DNA of 64,000 bases from Oasisia sp. SBJ-2009 (Eukaryota > Annelida > Polychaeta > Sabellida > Siboglinidae), in assembly GCA_964017155.1 (NCBI GenBank), contig OZ024855.1, forward strand, positions 992,001-1,056,000, written 5' to 3'. The notes beneath the pieces were generated by a model. The model saw only the letters and a list, made by a program, of their open reading frames with translations. It was not told where the DNA came from and did no database searches. Of this stretch, positions 37,007-50,108 are shown one piece after another. Position numbers and translations under genes: made by a program. Position 1 is the first letter of the stretch, and each line of letters starts with the position of its first letter.

Positions 37007-40000
37007 TATAATAGCTACTTTGAGGTGGGTCCGACTTGTACATAAGTGCCAAATAGTGAAATTCTGAACAAAAATTGAGAGTATACGTGCTTTTATGAGA
37101 GAGTGCGCGTGAAGGTACGCGCCCGCAAGAGTAGGCATTCATGTACAAGTCGGGCCCACCTCAATTTTGGTATTATAACTGTATCTTTGCCAATATTTGA
37201 TACTTGATTTTGTTAATTCAATCAATTATAATCATCTTGCGCATATTAATGTTTTATATACAGCGCGTCTTAGCATACATTTGAGGTCGAAAAGACAGCG
37301 TGGTCGGCATCAACAAACTGTTTATTGCTCATTCCATATGCACAGCGCAGTAACATGCACCGCTGCGCTTGCGACTGGCACAAATCGCGCTGTCTTTTCG
37401 ACCTCAACAGTTTGCCAAGACGCGCTGTTTATAAAACATAAATACTCGCAAGATGATTGTAATTGAATGAATTAATTTAATCAAGTATCAAATGTTGGCA
37501 AAAATACTGATATAATAGCAACTTTGAGGTGGGTCCGACTTGTACATAAGTGCCAAATAGTGAAATTCTGAACAAAAATTGAGAGTATACGTGCTTTTAT
37601 GAGAGAGAGCGCGTGAAGGTACGCGCCCGCAAAAGTAGGCATTCATGTACAAGTCGGGCCCACCTCAATTTTGGTATTATAACTGTATCTTTGCCAATAT
37701 TTGATACTTGATTTTGTTAACTCAATCAATTATAATCATCTTGCGCATATTAATGTTTTATATACAGCGCGTCTTAGCAGACATTTGAGGTCGAAAAAAC
37801 AGCGTGGTCGGCATAAACAAACTGTTTATTGCTCATTCCATATGCACAGCGCAGTAACATGCACCGCTGCGCTTGCGACTGGCACAAATCGCGCTGTCTT
37901 TTCGACCTCAACAGTTTGCCAAGACGCGCTGTTTATAAAACATAAATACGCGCAAGATGATTGTAATTGAATGAATTAATTTAATCAAGTATCAAATGTT
38001 GGCAAAAATACTGATATAATAGCAACTTTGAGTTGGTCCGACTTGTACATAAGTGCCAAATAGTGAAATTCTGAACAAAAATTGAGAGTATACGTGCTTT
38101 TATGAGAGAGTGCGCGTGAAGGTACGCGCCCGCAAGAGTAGGCATTCATGTACAAGTCGGGCCCACCTCAATGTTGGTATTATAACTGTATCTTTGCCAA
38201 TATTTGATACTTGATTTTGTTAATTCAATCAATTATAATCATCTTGCGCATATTAATGTTTTATATACAGCGCGTCTTAGCAGACATTTGAGGTCGAAAA
38301 GACAGCGTGGTCGGCATAAACAAATTGTTTATTGCTCATTCCATATGCACAGCGCAGTAACATGCACCGCTGCGCTTGCGACTGGCACAAATCGCGCTGT
38401 CTTTTCGACCTCAACAGTTTGCCAAGACGCGCTGTTTATAAAACATAAATACGCGCAAGATGATTGTAATTGAATGAATTAATTTAATCAAGTATCAAAT
38501 GTTGGCAAAAATACTGATATAATACCAACATTGAGGTGGGTCCGACTTGTACATAAGTGCCAAATAGTGAAATTCTGAACAAAAATTGAGAGTATACGTG
38601 CTTTTATGAGAGAGAGCGCGTGAAGGTACGCGCCCGCAAGAGTAGGCATTCATGTACAAGTCGGGCCCACCTCAATTTTGGTATTGTAACTGTATCTTTG
38701 CCAATATTTGATACTTGATTTTGTTAACTCAATCAATTATAATCATCTTGCGCATATTAATGTTTTATATACAGCGCGTCTTAGCAGACATTTGAGGTCG
38801 AAAAGACAGCGTGGTCGGCATAAACAAACTGTTTATTGCTCATTCCATATGCACAGCGCAGTAACATGCACCGCTGCGCTTGCGACTGGCACAAATCGCG
38901 CTGTCTTTTCGACCTCAACAGTTTGCCAAGACGCGCTGTTTATAAAACATAAATACGCGCAAGATGATTGTAATTGAATGAATTAATTTAATCAAGTATC
39001 AAATGTTGGCAAAAATACTGATATAATAGCAACTTTGAGGTGGGTCCGACTTGTACATAAGTGCCAAATAGTGAAATTCTGAACAAAAATTGAGAGTATA
39101 CGTGCTTTTATGAGAGAGTGCGCGTGAAGGTACGCGCCCGCAAGAGTAGGCATTCATGTACAAGTCGGGCCCACCTCAATGTTGGTATTATAACTGTATC
39201 TTTGCCAATATTTGATACTTGATTTTGTTAATTCAATCAATTATAATCATCTTGCGCATATTAATGTTTTATATACAGCGCGTCTTAGCAGACATTTGAG
39301 GTCGAAAAGACAGCGTGGTCGGCATAAACAAATTGTTTATTGCTCATTCCATATGCACAGCGCAGTAACATGCACCGCTGCGCTTGCGACTGGCACAAAT
39401 CGCGCTGTCTTTTCGACCTCAACAGTTTGCCAAGACGCGCTGTTTATAAAACATAAATACGCGCAAGATGATTGTAATTGAATGAATTAATTTAATCAAG
39501 TATCAAATGTTGGCAAAAATACTGATATAATACCAACATTGAGGTGGGTCCGACTTGTACATAAGTGCCAAATAGTGAAATTCTGAACAAAAATTGAGAG
39601 TATACGTGCTTTTATGAGAGAGAGCGCGTGAAGGTACGCGCCCGCAAGAGTAGGCATTCATGTACAAGTCGGGCCCACCTCAATTTTGGTATTATAGCTG
39701 TATCTTTGCCAATATTTGATACTTGATTTTGTTAATTCAATCAATTATAATCATCTTGCGCATATTAATGTTTTATATACAGCGCGTCTTAGCAGACATT
39801 TGAGGTCGAAAAGACAGCGTGGTCGGCATAAACAAACTGTTTATTGCTCATTCCATATGCACAGCGCAGTAACATGCACCGCTACGCTTGCGACTGGCAC
39901 AAATCGCGCTGTCTTTTCGACCTCAACAGTTTGCCAAGACGCGCTGTTTATAAAACATAAATACGCGCAAGATGATTGTAATTGAATGAATTAATTTAAT

Positions 40001-40029
40001 CAAGTATCAAATGTTGGCAAAAATACTGA
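37007..40029 (+). repeat. 8-mer higher-order repeat with two monomers deleted (I-E-D-T-D-A, 3023 bp)
   Basis: Copies start at 37007, 37511, 38015, 38518, 39022 and 39526. Compared with the 4032-bp unit, the S and second D monomers are missing, while T, D and A keep their diagnostic marks (ttaactc, aaacaaattg, gctacgctt). The first D is 503 bp because of gagttggtccg in its left arm of A. The E here reads gaaattctg rather than gaaattatg. Confidence 0.9.
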
Positions 40030-41540
40030 TATAATAGCTACTTTGAGGTGGGTCCGACTTGTACATAAGTGCCAAATAGTGAAATTCTGAACAAAAATTG
40101 AGAGTATACGTGCTTTTATGAGAGAGTGCGCGTGAAGGTACGCGCCCGCAAGAGTAGGCATTCATGTACAAGTCGGGCCCACCTCAATTTTGGTATTATA
40201 ACTGTATCTTTGCCAATATTTGATACTTGATTTTGTTAATTCAATCAATTATAATCATCTTGCGCATATTAATGTTTTATATACAGCGCGTCTTAGCATA
40301 CATTTGAGGTCGAAAAGACAGCGTGGTCGGCATCAACAAACTGTTTATTGCTCATTCCATATGCACAGCGCAGTAACATGCACCGCTGCGCTTGCGACTG
40401 GCACAAATCGCGCTGTCTTTTCGACCTCAACAGTTTGCCAAGACGCGCTGTTTATAAAACATAAATACTCGCAAGATGATTGTAATTGAATGAATTAATT
40501 TAATCAAGTATCAAATGTTGGCAAAAATACTGATATAATAGCAACTTTGAGGTGGGTCCGACTTGTACATAAGTGCCAAATAGTGAAATTCTGAACAAAA
40601 ATTGAGAGTATACGTGCTTTTATGAGAGAGAGCGCGTGAAGGTACGCGCCCGCAAAAGTAGGCATTCATGTACAAGTCGGGCCCACCTCAATTTTGGTAT
40701 TATAACTGTATCTTTGCCAATATTTGATACTTGATTTTGTTAACTCAATCAATTATAATCATCTTGCGCATATTAATGTTTTATATACAGCGCGTCTTAG
40801 CAGACATTTGAGGTCGAAAAAACAGCGTGTTCGGCATAAACAAACTGTTTATTGCTCATTCCATATGCACAGCGCAGTAACATGCACCGCTGCGCTTGCG
40901 ACTGGCACAAATCGCGCTGTCTTTTCGACCTCAACAGTTTGCCAAGACGCGCTGTTTATAAAACATAAATACGCGCAAGATGATTGTAATTGAATGAATT
41001 AATTTAATCAAGTATCAAATGTTGGCAAAAATACTGATATAATAGCAACTTTGAGTTGGTCCGACTTGTACATAAGTGCCAAATAGTGAAATTCTGAACA
41101 AAAATTGAGAGTATACGTGCTTTTATGAGAGAGTGCGCGTGAAGGTACGCGCCCGCAAGAGTAGGCATTCATGTAAAAGTCGGGCCCACCTCAATGTTGG
41201 TATTATAACTGTATCTTTGCCAATATTTGATACTTGATTTTGTTAATTCAATCAATTATAATCATCTTGCGCATATTAATGTTTTATATACAGCGCGTCT
41301 TAGCAGACATTTGAGGTCGAAAAGACAGCGTGGTCGGCATAAACAAATTGTTTATTGCTCATTCCATATGCACAGCGCAGTAACATGCACCGCTGCGCTT
41401 GCGACTGGCACAAATCGCGCTGTCTTTTCGACCTCAACAGTTTGCCAAGACGCGCTGTTTATAAAACATAAATACGCGCAAGATGATTGTAATTGAATGA
41501 ATTAATTTAATCAAGTATCAAATGTTGGCAAAAATACTGA
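40030..41540 (+). repeat. Block of three monomers: I-E-D
   Basis: Copies start at 40030, 40534 and 41038. This has the beginning of the higher-order unit only. The D copy is 503 bp (gagttggtccg) and has a private atgtaaaagtc in the right arm of A. The E copy has a private cgtgttcgg. Confidence 0.9.
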
Positions 41541-44500
41541 TATAATACCAACATTGAGGTGGGTCCGACTTGTACATAAGTGCCAAATAGTGAAATTCTG
41601 AACAAAAATTGAGAGTATACGTGCTTTTATGAGAGAGTGCGCGTGAAGGTACGCGCCCGCAAGAGTAGGCATTCATGTACAAGTCGGGCCCACCTCAATT
41701 TTGGTATTATAACTGTATCTTTGCCAATATTTGATACTTGATTTTGTTAATTCAATCAATTATAATCATCTTGCGCATATTAATGTTTTATATACAGCGC
41801 GTCTTAGCATACATTTGAGGTCGAAAAGACAGCGTGGTCGGCATCAACAAACTGTTTATTGCTCATTCCATATGCACAGCGCAGTAACATGCACCGCTGC
41901 GCTTGCGACTGGCACAAATCGCGCTGTCTTTTCGACCTCAACAGTTTGCCAAGACGCGCTGTTTATAAAACATAAATACGCGCAAGATGATTGTAATTGA
42001 ATGAATTAATTTAATCAAGTATCAAATGTTGGCAAAAATACTGATATAATAGCAACTTTGAGTTGGTCCGACTTGTACATAAGTGCCAAATAGTGAAATT
42101 CTGAACAAAAATTGAGAGTATACGTGCTTTTATGAGAGAGTGCGCGTGAAGGTACGCGCCCGCAAGAGTAGGCATTCATGTACAAGTCGGGCCCACCTCA
42201 ATGTTGGTATTATAACTGTATCTTTGCCAATATTTGATACTTGATTTTGTTAATTCAATCAATTATAATCATCTTGCGCATATTAATGTTTTATATACAG
42301 CGCGTCTTAGCAGACATTTGAGGTCGAAAAGACAGCGTGGTCGGCATAAACAAATTGTTTATTGCTCATTCCATATGCACAGCGCAGTAACTTGCACCGC
42401 TGCGCTTGCGACTGGCACAAATCGCGCTGTCTTTTCGACCTCAACAGTTTGCCAAGACGCGCTGTTTATAAAACATAAATACGCGCAAGATGATTGTAAT
42501 TGAATGAATTAATTTAATCAAGTATCAAATGTTGGCAAAAATACTGATATAATACCAACATTGAGGTGGGTCCGACTTGTACATAAGTGCCAAATAGTGA
42601 AATTCTGAACAAAAATTGAGAGTATACGTGCTTTTATGAGAGAGAGCGCGTGAAGGTACGCGCCCGCAAGAGTAGGCATTCATGTACAAGTCGGGCCCAC
42701 CTCAATGTTGGTATTATAACTGTATCTTTGCCAATATTTGATACTTGATTTTGTTAATTCAATCAATTATAATCATCTTGCGCATATTAATGTTTTATAT
42801 ACTGCGCGTCTTAGCAGACATTTGAGGTCGAAAAGACAGCGTGGTCGGCATAAACAAACTGTTTATTGCTCATTCCATATGCACAGCGCAGTAACATGCA
42901 CCGCTGCCCTTGCGACTGGCACAAATCGCGCTGTCTTTTCGACCTCAACAGTTTGCCAAGACGCGCTGTTTATAAAACATAAATACTCGCAAGATGATTG
43001 TAATTGAATGAATTAATTTAATCAAGTATCAAATGTTGGCAAAAATACTGATATAATAGCAACTTTGAGGTGGGTCCGACTTGTACATAAGTGCCAAATA
43101 GTGAAATTCTGAACAAAAATTGAGAGTATACGTGCTTTTATGAGAGAGAGCGCGTGAAGGTACGCGCCCGCAAAAGTAGGCATTCATGTACAAGTCGGGC
43201 CCACCTCAATTTTGGTATTATAACTGTATCTTTGCCAATATTTGATACTTGATTTTGTTAACTCAATCAATTATAATCATCTTGCGCATATTAATGTTTT
43301 ATATACAGCGCGTCTTAGCAGACATTTGAGGTCGAAAAAACAGCGTGGTCGGCATAAACAAACTGTTTATTGCTCATTCCATATGCACAGCGCAGTAACA
43401 TGCACCGCTGCGCTTGCGACTGGCACAAATCGCGCTGTCTTTTCGACCTCAACAGTTTGCCAAGACGCGCTGTTTATAAAACATAAATACGCGCAAGATG
43501 ATTGTAATTGAATGAATTAATTTAATCAAGTATCAAATGTTGGCAAAAATACTGATATAATAGCAACTTTGAGTTGGTCCGACTTGTACATAAGTGCCAA
43601 ATAGTGAAATTCTGAACAAAAATTGAGAGTATACGTGCTTTTATGAGAGAGTGCGCGTGAAGGTACGCGCCCGCAAGAGTAGGCATTCATGTACAAGTCG
43701 GGCCCACCTCAATGTTGGTATTATAACTGTATCTTTGCCAATATTTGATACTTGATTTTGTTAATTCAATCAATTATAATCATCTTGCGCATATTAATGT
43801 TTTATATACAGCGCGTCTTAGCAGACATTTGAGGTCGAAAAGACAGCGTGGTCGGCATAAACAAATTGTTTATTGCTCATTCCATATGCACAGCGCAGTA
43901 ACTTGCACCGCTGCGCTTGCGACTGGCACAAATCGCGCTGTCTTTTCGACCTCAACAGTTTGCCAAGACGCGCTGTTTATAAAACATAAATACGCGCAAG
44001 ATGATTGTAATTGAATGAATTAATTTAATCAAGTATCAAATGTTGGCAAAAATACTGATATAATACCAACATTGAGGTGGGTCCGACTTGTACATAAGTG
44101 CCAAATAGTGAAATTCTGAACAAAAATTGAGAGTATACGTGCTTTTATGAGAGAGAGCGCGTGAAGGTACGCGCCCGCAAGAGTAGGCATTCATGTACAA
44201 GTCGGGCCCACCTCAATGTTGGTATTATAACTGTATCTTTGCCAATATTTGATACTTGATTTTGTTAATTCAATCAATTATAATCATCTTGCGCATATTA
44301 ATGTTTTATATACTGCGCGTCTTAGCAGACATTTGAGGTCGAAAAGACAGCGTGGTCGGCATAAACAAACTGTTTATTGCTCATTCCATATGCACAGCGC
44401 AGTAACATGCACCGCTGCCCTTGCGACTGGCACAAATCGCGCTGTCTTTTCGACCTCAACAGTTTGCCAAGACGCGCTGTTTATAAAACATAAATACTCG

Positions 44501-45066
44501 CAAGATGATTGTAATTGAATGAATTAATTTAATCAAGTATCAAATGTTGGCAAAAATACTGATATAATAGCAACTTTGAGGTGGGTCCGACTTGTACATA
44601 AGTGCCAAATAGTGAAATTCTGAAAACAAATTGAGAGTATACGTGCTTTTATGAGAGAGTGCGCGTGAAGGTACGCGCCCGCAAGAGTAGGCATTCATGT
44701 ACAAGTCGAGCCCACCTCAATTTTGGTATTATAACTGTATCTTTGCCAATATTTGATACTTGATTTTGTTAACTCAATCAATTATAATAATCTTGCGCAT
44801 ATTAATGTTTTATATACAGCGCGTCTTAGCAGACATTTGAGGTCGAAAAGACAGCGTGGTCGGCATAAACAAACTGTTTATTGCTCATTCCATATGCACA
44901 GCGCAGTAACATGCACCGCTGCGCTTGCGACTGGCACAAATCGCGCTGTCTTTTCGACCTCAACAGTTTGCCAAGACGCGCTGTTTATAAAACATAAATA
45001 CGCGCAAGATGATTGTAATTGAATGAATTAATTTAATCAAGTATCAAATGTTGGCAAAAATACTGA
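41541..45066 (+). repeat. Block of seven monomers: I-D-S-E-D-S-N
   Basis: Copies start at 41541, 42045, 42548, 43052, 43556, 44059 and 44563. The D-S pairs at 42045 and 43556 are duplicates 1511 bp apart: both D copies have the one-base-short gagttggtccg and the private taacttgcacc. The I copy at 41541 is a hybrid, with an S/T-like start (taccaacattg) and a right end lacking the usual I mark actcgcaag. Confidence 0.9.
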
Positions 45067-47588
45067 TATAATAGCTACTTTGAGGTGGGTCCGACTTGTA
45101 CATAAGTGCCAAATAGTGAAATTCTGAACAAAAATTGAGAGTATACGTGCTTTTATGAGAGAGTGCGCGTGAAGGTACGCGCCCGCAAGAGTAGGCATTC
45201 ATGTACAAGTCGGGCCCACCTCAATTTTGGTATTATAACTGTATCTTTGCCAATATTTGATACTTGATTTTGTTAATTCAATCAATTATAATCATCTTGC
45301 GCATATTAATGTTTTATATACAGCGCGTCTTAGCATACATTTGAGGTCGAAAAGACAGCGTGGTCGGCATCAACAAACTGTTTATTGCTCATTCCATATG
45401 CACAGCGCAGTAACATGCACCGCTGCGCTTGCGACTGGCACAAATCGCGCTGTCTTTTCGACCTCAACAGTTTGCCAAGACGCGCTGTTTATAAAACATA
45501 AATACTCGCAAGATGATTGTAATTGAATGAATTAATTTAATCAAGTATCAAATGTTGGCAAAAATACTGATATAATAGCAACTTTGAGGTGGGCCCGACT
45601 TGTACATAAGTGCCAAATAGTGAAATTATGAACAAAAGTTGAGAGTATACGTGCTTTTATGAGAGAGAGCGCGTGAAGGTACGCGCCCGCAAAAGTAGGC
45701 ATTCATGTACAAGTCGGGCCCACCTCAATTTTGGTATTATAACTGTATCTTTGCCAATATTTGATACTTGATTTTGTTAACTCAATCAATTATAATCATC
45801 TTGCGCATATTAATGTTTTATATACAGCGCGTCTTAGCAGACATTTGAGGTCGAAAAAACAGCGTGGTCGGCATAAACAAACTGTTTATTGCTCATTCCA
45901 TATGCACAGCGCAGTAACATGCACCGCTGCGCTTGCGACTGGCACAAATCGCGCTGTCTTTTCGACCTCAACAGTTTGCCAAGACGCGCTGTTTATAAAA
46001 CATAAATACGCGCAAGATGATTGTAATTGAATGAATTAATTTAATCAAGTATCAAATGTTGGCAAAAATACTGATATAATACCAACATTGAGGTGGGTCC
46101 GACTTGTACATAAGTGCCAAATAGTGAAATTCTGAACAAAAATTGAGAGTATACGTGCTTTTATGAGAGAGAGAGCGCGTGAAGGTACGCGCCCGCAAGA
46201 GTAGGCATTCATGTACAAGTCGGGCCCACCTCAATGTTGGTATTATAACTGTATCTTTGCCAATATTTGATACTTGATTTTGTTAATTCAATCAATTATA
46301 ATCATCTTGCGCATATTAATGTTTTATATACTGCGCGTCTTAGCAGACATTTGAGGTCGAAAAGACAGCGTGGTCGGCATAAACAAACTGTTTATTGCTC
46401 ATTCCATATGCACAGCGCAGTAACATGCACCGCTGCCCTTGCGACTGGCACAAATCGCGCTGTCTTTTCGACCTCAACAGTTTGCCAAGACGCGCTGTTT
46501 ATAAAACATAAATACTCGCAAGATGATTGTAATTGAATGAATTAATTTAATCAAGTATCAAATGTTGGCAAAAATACTGATATAATAGCAACTTTGAGGT
46601 GGGTCCGACTTGTACATAAGTGCCAAATAGTGAAATTCTGAAAAGAAATTGAGAGTATACGTGCTTTTATGAGAGAGTGCGCGTGAAGGTACGCGCCCGC
46701 AAGAGTAGGCATTCATGTACAAGTCGAGCCCACCTCAATTTTGGTATTATAACTGTATCTTTGCCAATATTTGATACTTGATTTTGTTAACTCAATCAAT
46801 TATAATAATCTTGCGCATATTAATGTTTTATATACAGCGCGTCTTAGCAGACATTTGAGGTCGAAAAGACAGCGTGGTCGGCATAAACAAACTGTTTATT
46901 GCTCATTCCATATGCACAGCGCAGTAACATGCACCGCTGCGCTTGCGACTGGCACAAATCGCGCTGTCTTTTCGACCTCAACAGTTTGCCAAGACGCGCT
47001 GTTTATAAAACATAAATACGCGCAAGATGATTGTAATTGAATGAATTAATTTAATCAAGTATCAAATGTTGGCAAAAATACTGATATAATAGCTACTTTG
47101 AGGTGGGTCCGACTTGTACATAAGTGCCAAATAGTGAAATTCTGAACAAAAATTGAGAGTATACGTGCTTTTATGAGAGAGTGCGCGTGAAGGTACGCGC
47201 CCGCAAGAGTAGGCATTCATGTACAAGTCGAGCCCACCTCAATTTTGGTATTATAACTGTATCTTTGCCAATATTTGATACTTGATTTTGTTAACTCAAT
47301 CAATTATAATAATCTTGCGCATATTAATGTTTTATATACAGCGCGTCTTAGCAGACATTTGAGGTCGAAAAGACAGCGTGGTCGGCATAAACAAACTGTT
47401 TATTGCTCATTCCATATGCACAGCGCAGTAACATGCACCGCTGCGCTTGCGACTGGCACAAATCGCGCTGTCTTTTCGACCTCAACAGTTTGCCAAGACG
47501 CGCTGTTTATAAAACATAAATACGCGCAAGATGATTGTAATTGAATGAATTAATTTAATCAAGTATCAAATGTTGGCAAAAATACTGA
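45067..47588 (+). repeat. Block of five monomers: I-E-S-N-N
   Basis: Copies start at 45067, 45571, 46075, 46581 and 47085. The E copy has gtgggcccgac in the left arm of A and caaaagttgag, both shared with the E copy at 48093. The S copy is 506 bp because the GA tract has one more repeat. The two N copies share aataatctt and gtcgagccc. Confidence 0.9.
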
Positions 47589-50108
47589 TATAATAGCTAC
47601 TTTGAGGTGGGTCCGACTTGTACATAAGTGCCAAATAGTGAAATTCTGAACAAAAATTGAGAGTATACGTGCTTTTATGAGAGAGTGCGCGTGAAGGTAC
47701 GCGCCCGCAAGAGTAGGCATTCATGTACAAGTCGGGCCCACCTCAATTTTGGTATTATAACTGTATCTTTGCCAATATTTGATACTTGATTTTGTTAATT
47801 CAATCAATTATAATCATCTTGCGCATATTAATGTTTTATATACAGCGCGTCTTAGCATACATTTGAGGTCGAAAAGACAGCGTGGTCGGCATCAACAAAC
47901 TGTTTATTGCTCATTCCATATGCACAGCGCAGTAACATGCACCGCTGCGCTTGCGACTGGCACAAATCGCGCTGTCTTTTCGACCTCAACAGTTTGCCAA
48001 GACGCGCTGTTTATAAAACATAAATACTCGCAAGATGATTGTAATTGAATGAATTAATTTAATCAAGTATCAAATGTTGGCAAAAATACTGATATAATAG
48101 CAACTTTGAGGTGGGCCCGACTTGTACATAAGTGCCAAATAGTGAAATTATGAACAAAAGTTGAGAGTATACGTGCTTTTATGAGAGAGAGCGCGTGAAG
48201 GTACGCGCCCGCAAAAGTAGGCATTCATGTACAAGTCGGGCCCACCTCAATTTTGGTATTATAACTGTATCTTTGCCAATATTTGATACTTGATTTTGTT
48301 AACTCAATCAATTATAATCATCTTGCGCATATTAATGTTTTATATACAGCGCGTCTTAGCAGACATTTGAGGTCGAAAAAACAGCGTGGTCGGCATAAAC
48401 AAACTGTTTATTGCTCATTCCATATGCACAGCGCAGTAACATGCACCGCTGCGCTTGCGACTGGCACAAATCGCGCTGTCTTTTCGACCTCAACAGTTTG
48501 CCAAGACGCGCTGTTTATAAAACATAAATACGCGCAAGATGATTGTAATTGAATGAATTAATTTAATCAAGTATCAAATGTTGGCAAAAATACTGATATA
48601 ATAGCAACTTTGAGGTGGGTCCGACTTGTACATAAGTGCCAAATAGTGAAATTCTGAACAAAAATTGAGAGTATACGTGCTTTTATGAGAGAGAGCGCGT
48701 GAAGGTACGCGCCCGCAAAAGTAGGCATTCATGTACAAGTCGGGCCCACCTCAATTTTGGTATTATAACTGTATCTTTGCCAATATTTGATACTTGATTT
48801 TGTTAATTCAATCAATTATAATCATCTTGCGCATATTAATGTTTTATATACAGCGCGTCTTAGCAGACATTTGAGGTCGAAAAGACAGCGTGGTCGGCAT
48901 AAACAAATTGTTTATTGCTCATTCCATATGCACAGCGCAGTAACATGCACCGCTGCGCTTGCGACTGGCACAAATCGCGCTGTCTTTTCGACCTCAACAG
49001 TTTGCCAAGACGCGCTGTTTATAAAACATAAATACGCGCAAGATGATTGTAATTGAATGAATTAATTTAATCAAGTATCAAATGTTGGCAAAAATACTGA
49101 TATAATACCAACATTGAGGTGGGTCCGACTTGTACATAAGTGCCAAATAGTGAAATTCTGAACAAAAATTGAGAGTATACGTGCTTTTATGAGAGAGAGC
49201 GCGTGAAGGTACGCGCCCGCAAGAGTAGGCATTCATGTACAAGTCGGGCCCACCTCAATGTTGGTATTATAACTGTATCTTTGCCAATATTTGATACTTG
49301 ATTTTGTTAATTCAATCAATTATAATCATCTTGCGCATATTAATGTTTTATATACTGCGCGTCTTAGCAGACATTTGAGGTCGAAAAGACAGCGTGGTCG
49401 GCATAAACAAACTGTTTATTGCTCATTCCATATGCACAGCGCAGTAACATGCACCGCTGCCCTTGCGACTGGCACAAATCGCGCTGTCTTTTCGACCTCA
49501 ACAGTTTGCCAAGACGCGCTGTTTATAAAACATAAATACTCGCAAGATGATTGTAATTGAATGAATTAATTTAATCAAGTATCAAATGTTGGCAAAAATA
49601 CTGATATAATAGCAACTTTGAGGTGGGTCCGACTTGTACATAAGTGCCAAATAGTGAAATTCTGAAAACAAATTGAGAGTATACGTGCTTTTATGAGAGA
49701 GTGCGCGTGAAGGTACGCGCCCGCAAGAGTAGGCATTCATGTACAAGTCGAGCCCACCTCAATTTTGGTATTATAACTGTATCTTTGCCAATATTTGATA
49801 CTTGATTTTGTTAACTCAATCAATTATAATAATCTTGCGCATATTAATGTTTTATATACAGCGCGTCTTAGCAGACATTTGAGGTCGAAAAGACAGCGTG
49901 GTCGGCATAAACAAACTGTTTATTGCTCATTCCATATGCACAGCGCAGTAACATGCACCGCTGCGCTTGCGACTGGCACAAATCGCGCTGTCTTTTCGAC
50001 CTCAACAGTTTGCCAAGACGCGCTGTTTATAAAACATAAATACGCGCAAGATGATTGTAATTGAATTAATTAATTTAATCAAGTATCAAATGTTGGCAAA
50101 AATACTGA
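47589..50108 (+). repeat. Block of five monomers: I-E-D-S-N (2520 bp)
   Basis: Copies start at 47589, 48093, 48597, 49101 and 49605. The D copy has an E-like left part (gcaaaag). The N copy ends with gaattaattaattt, shared with the N copy at 52629. Confidence 0.9.
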
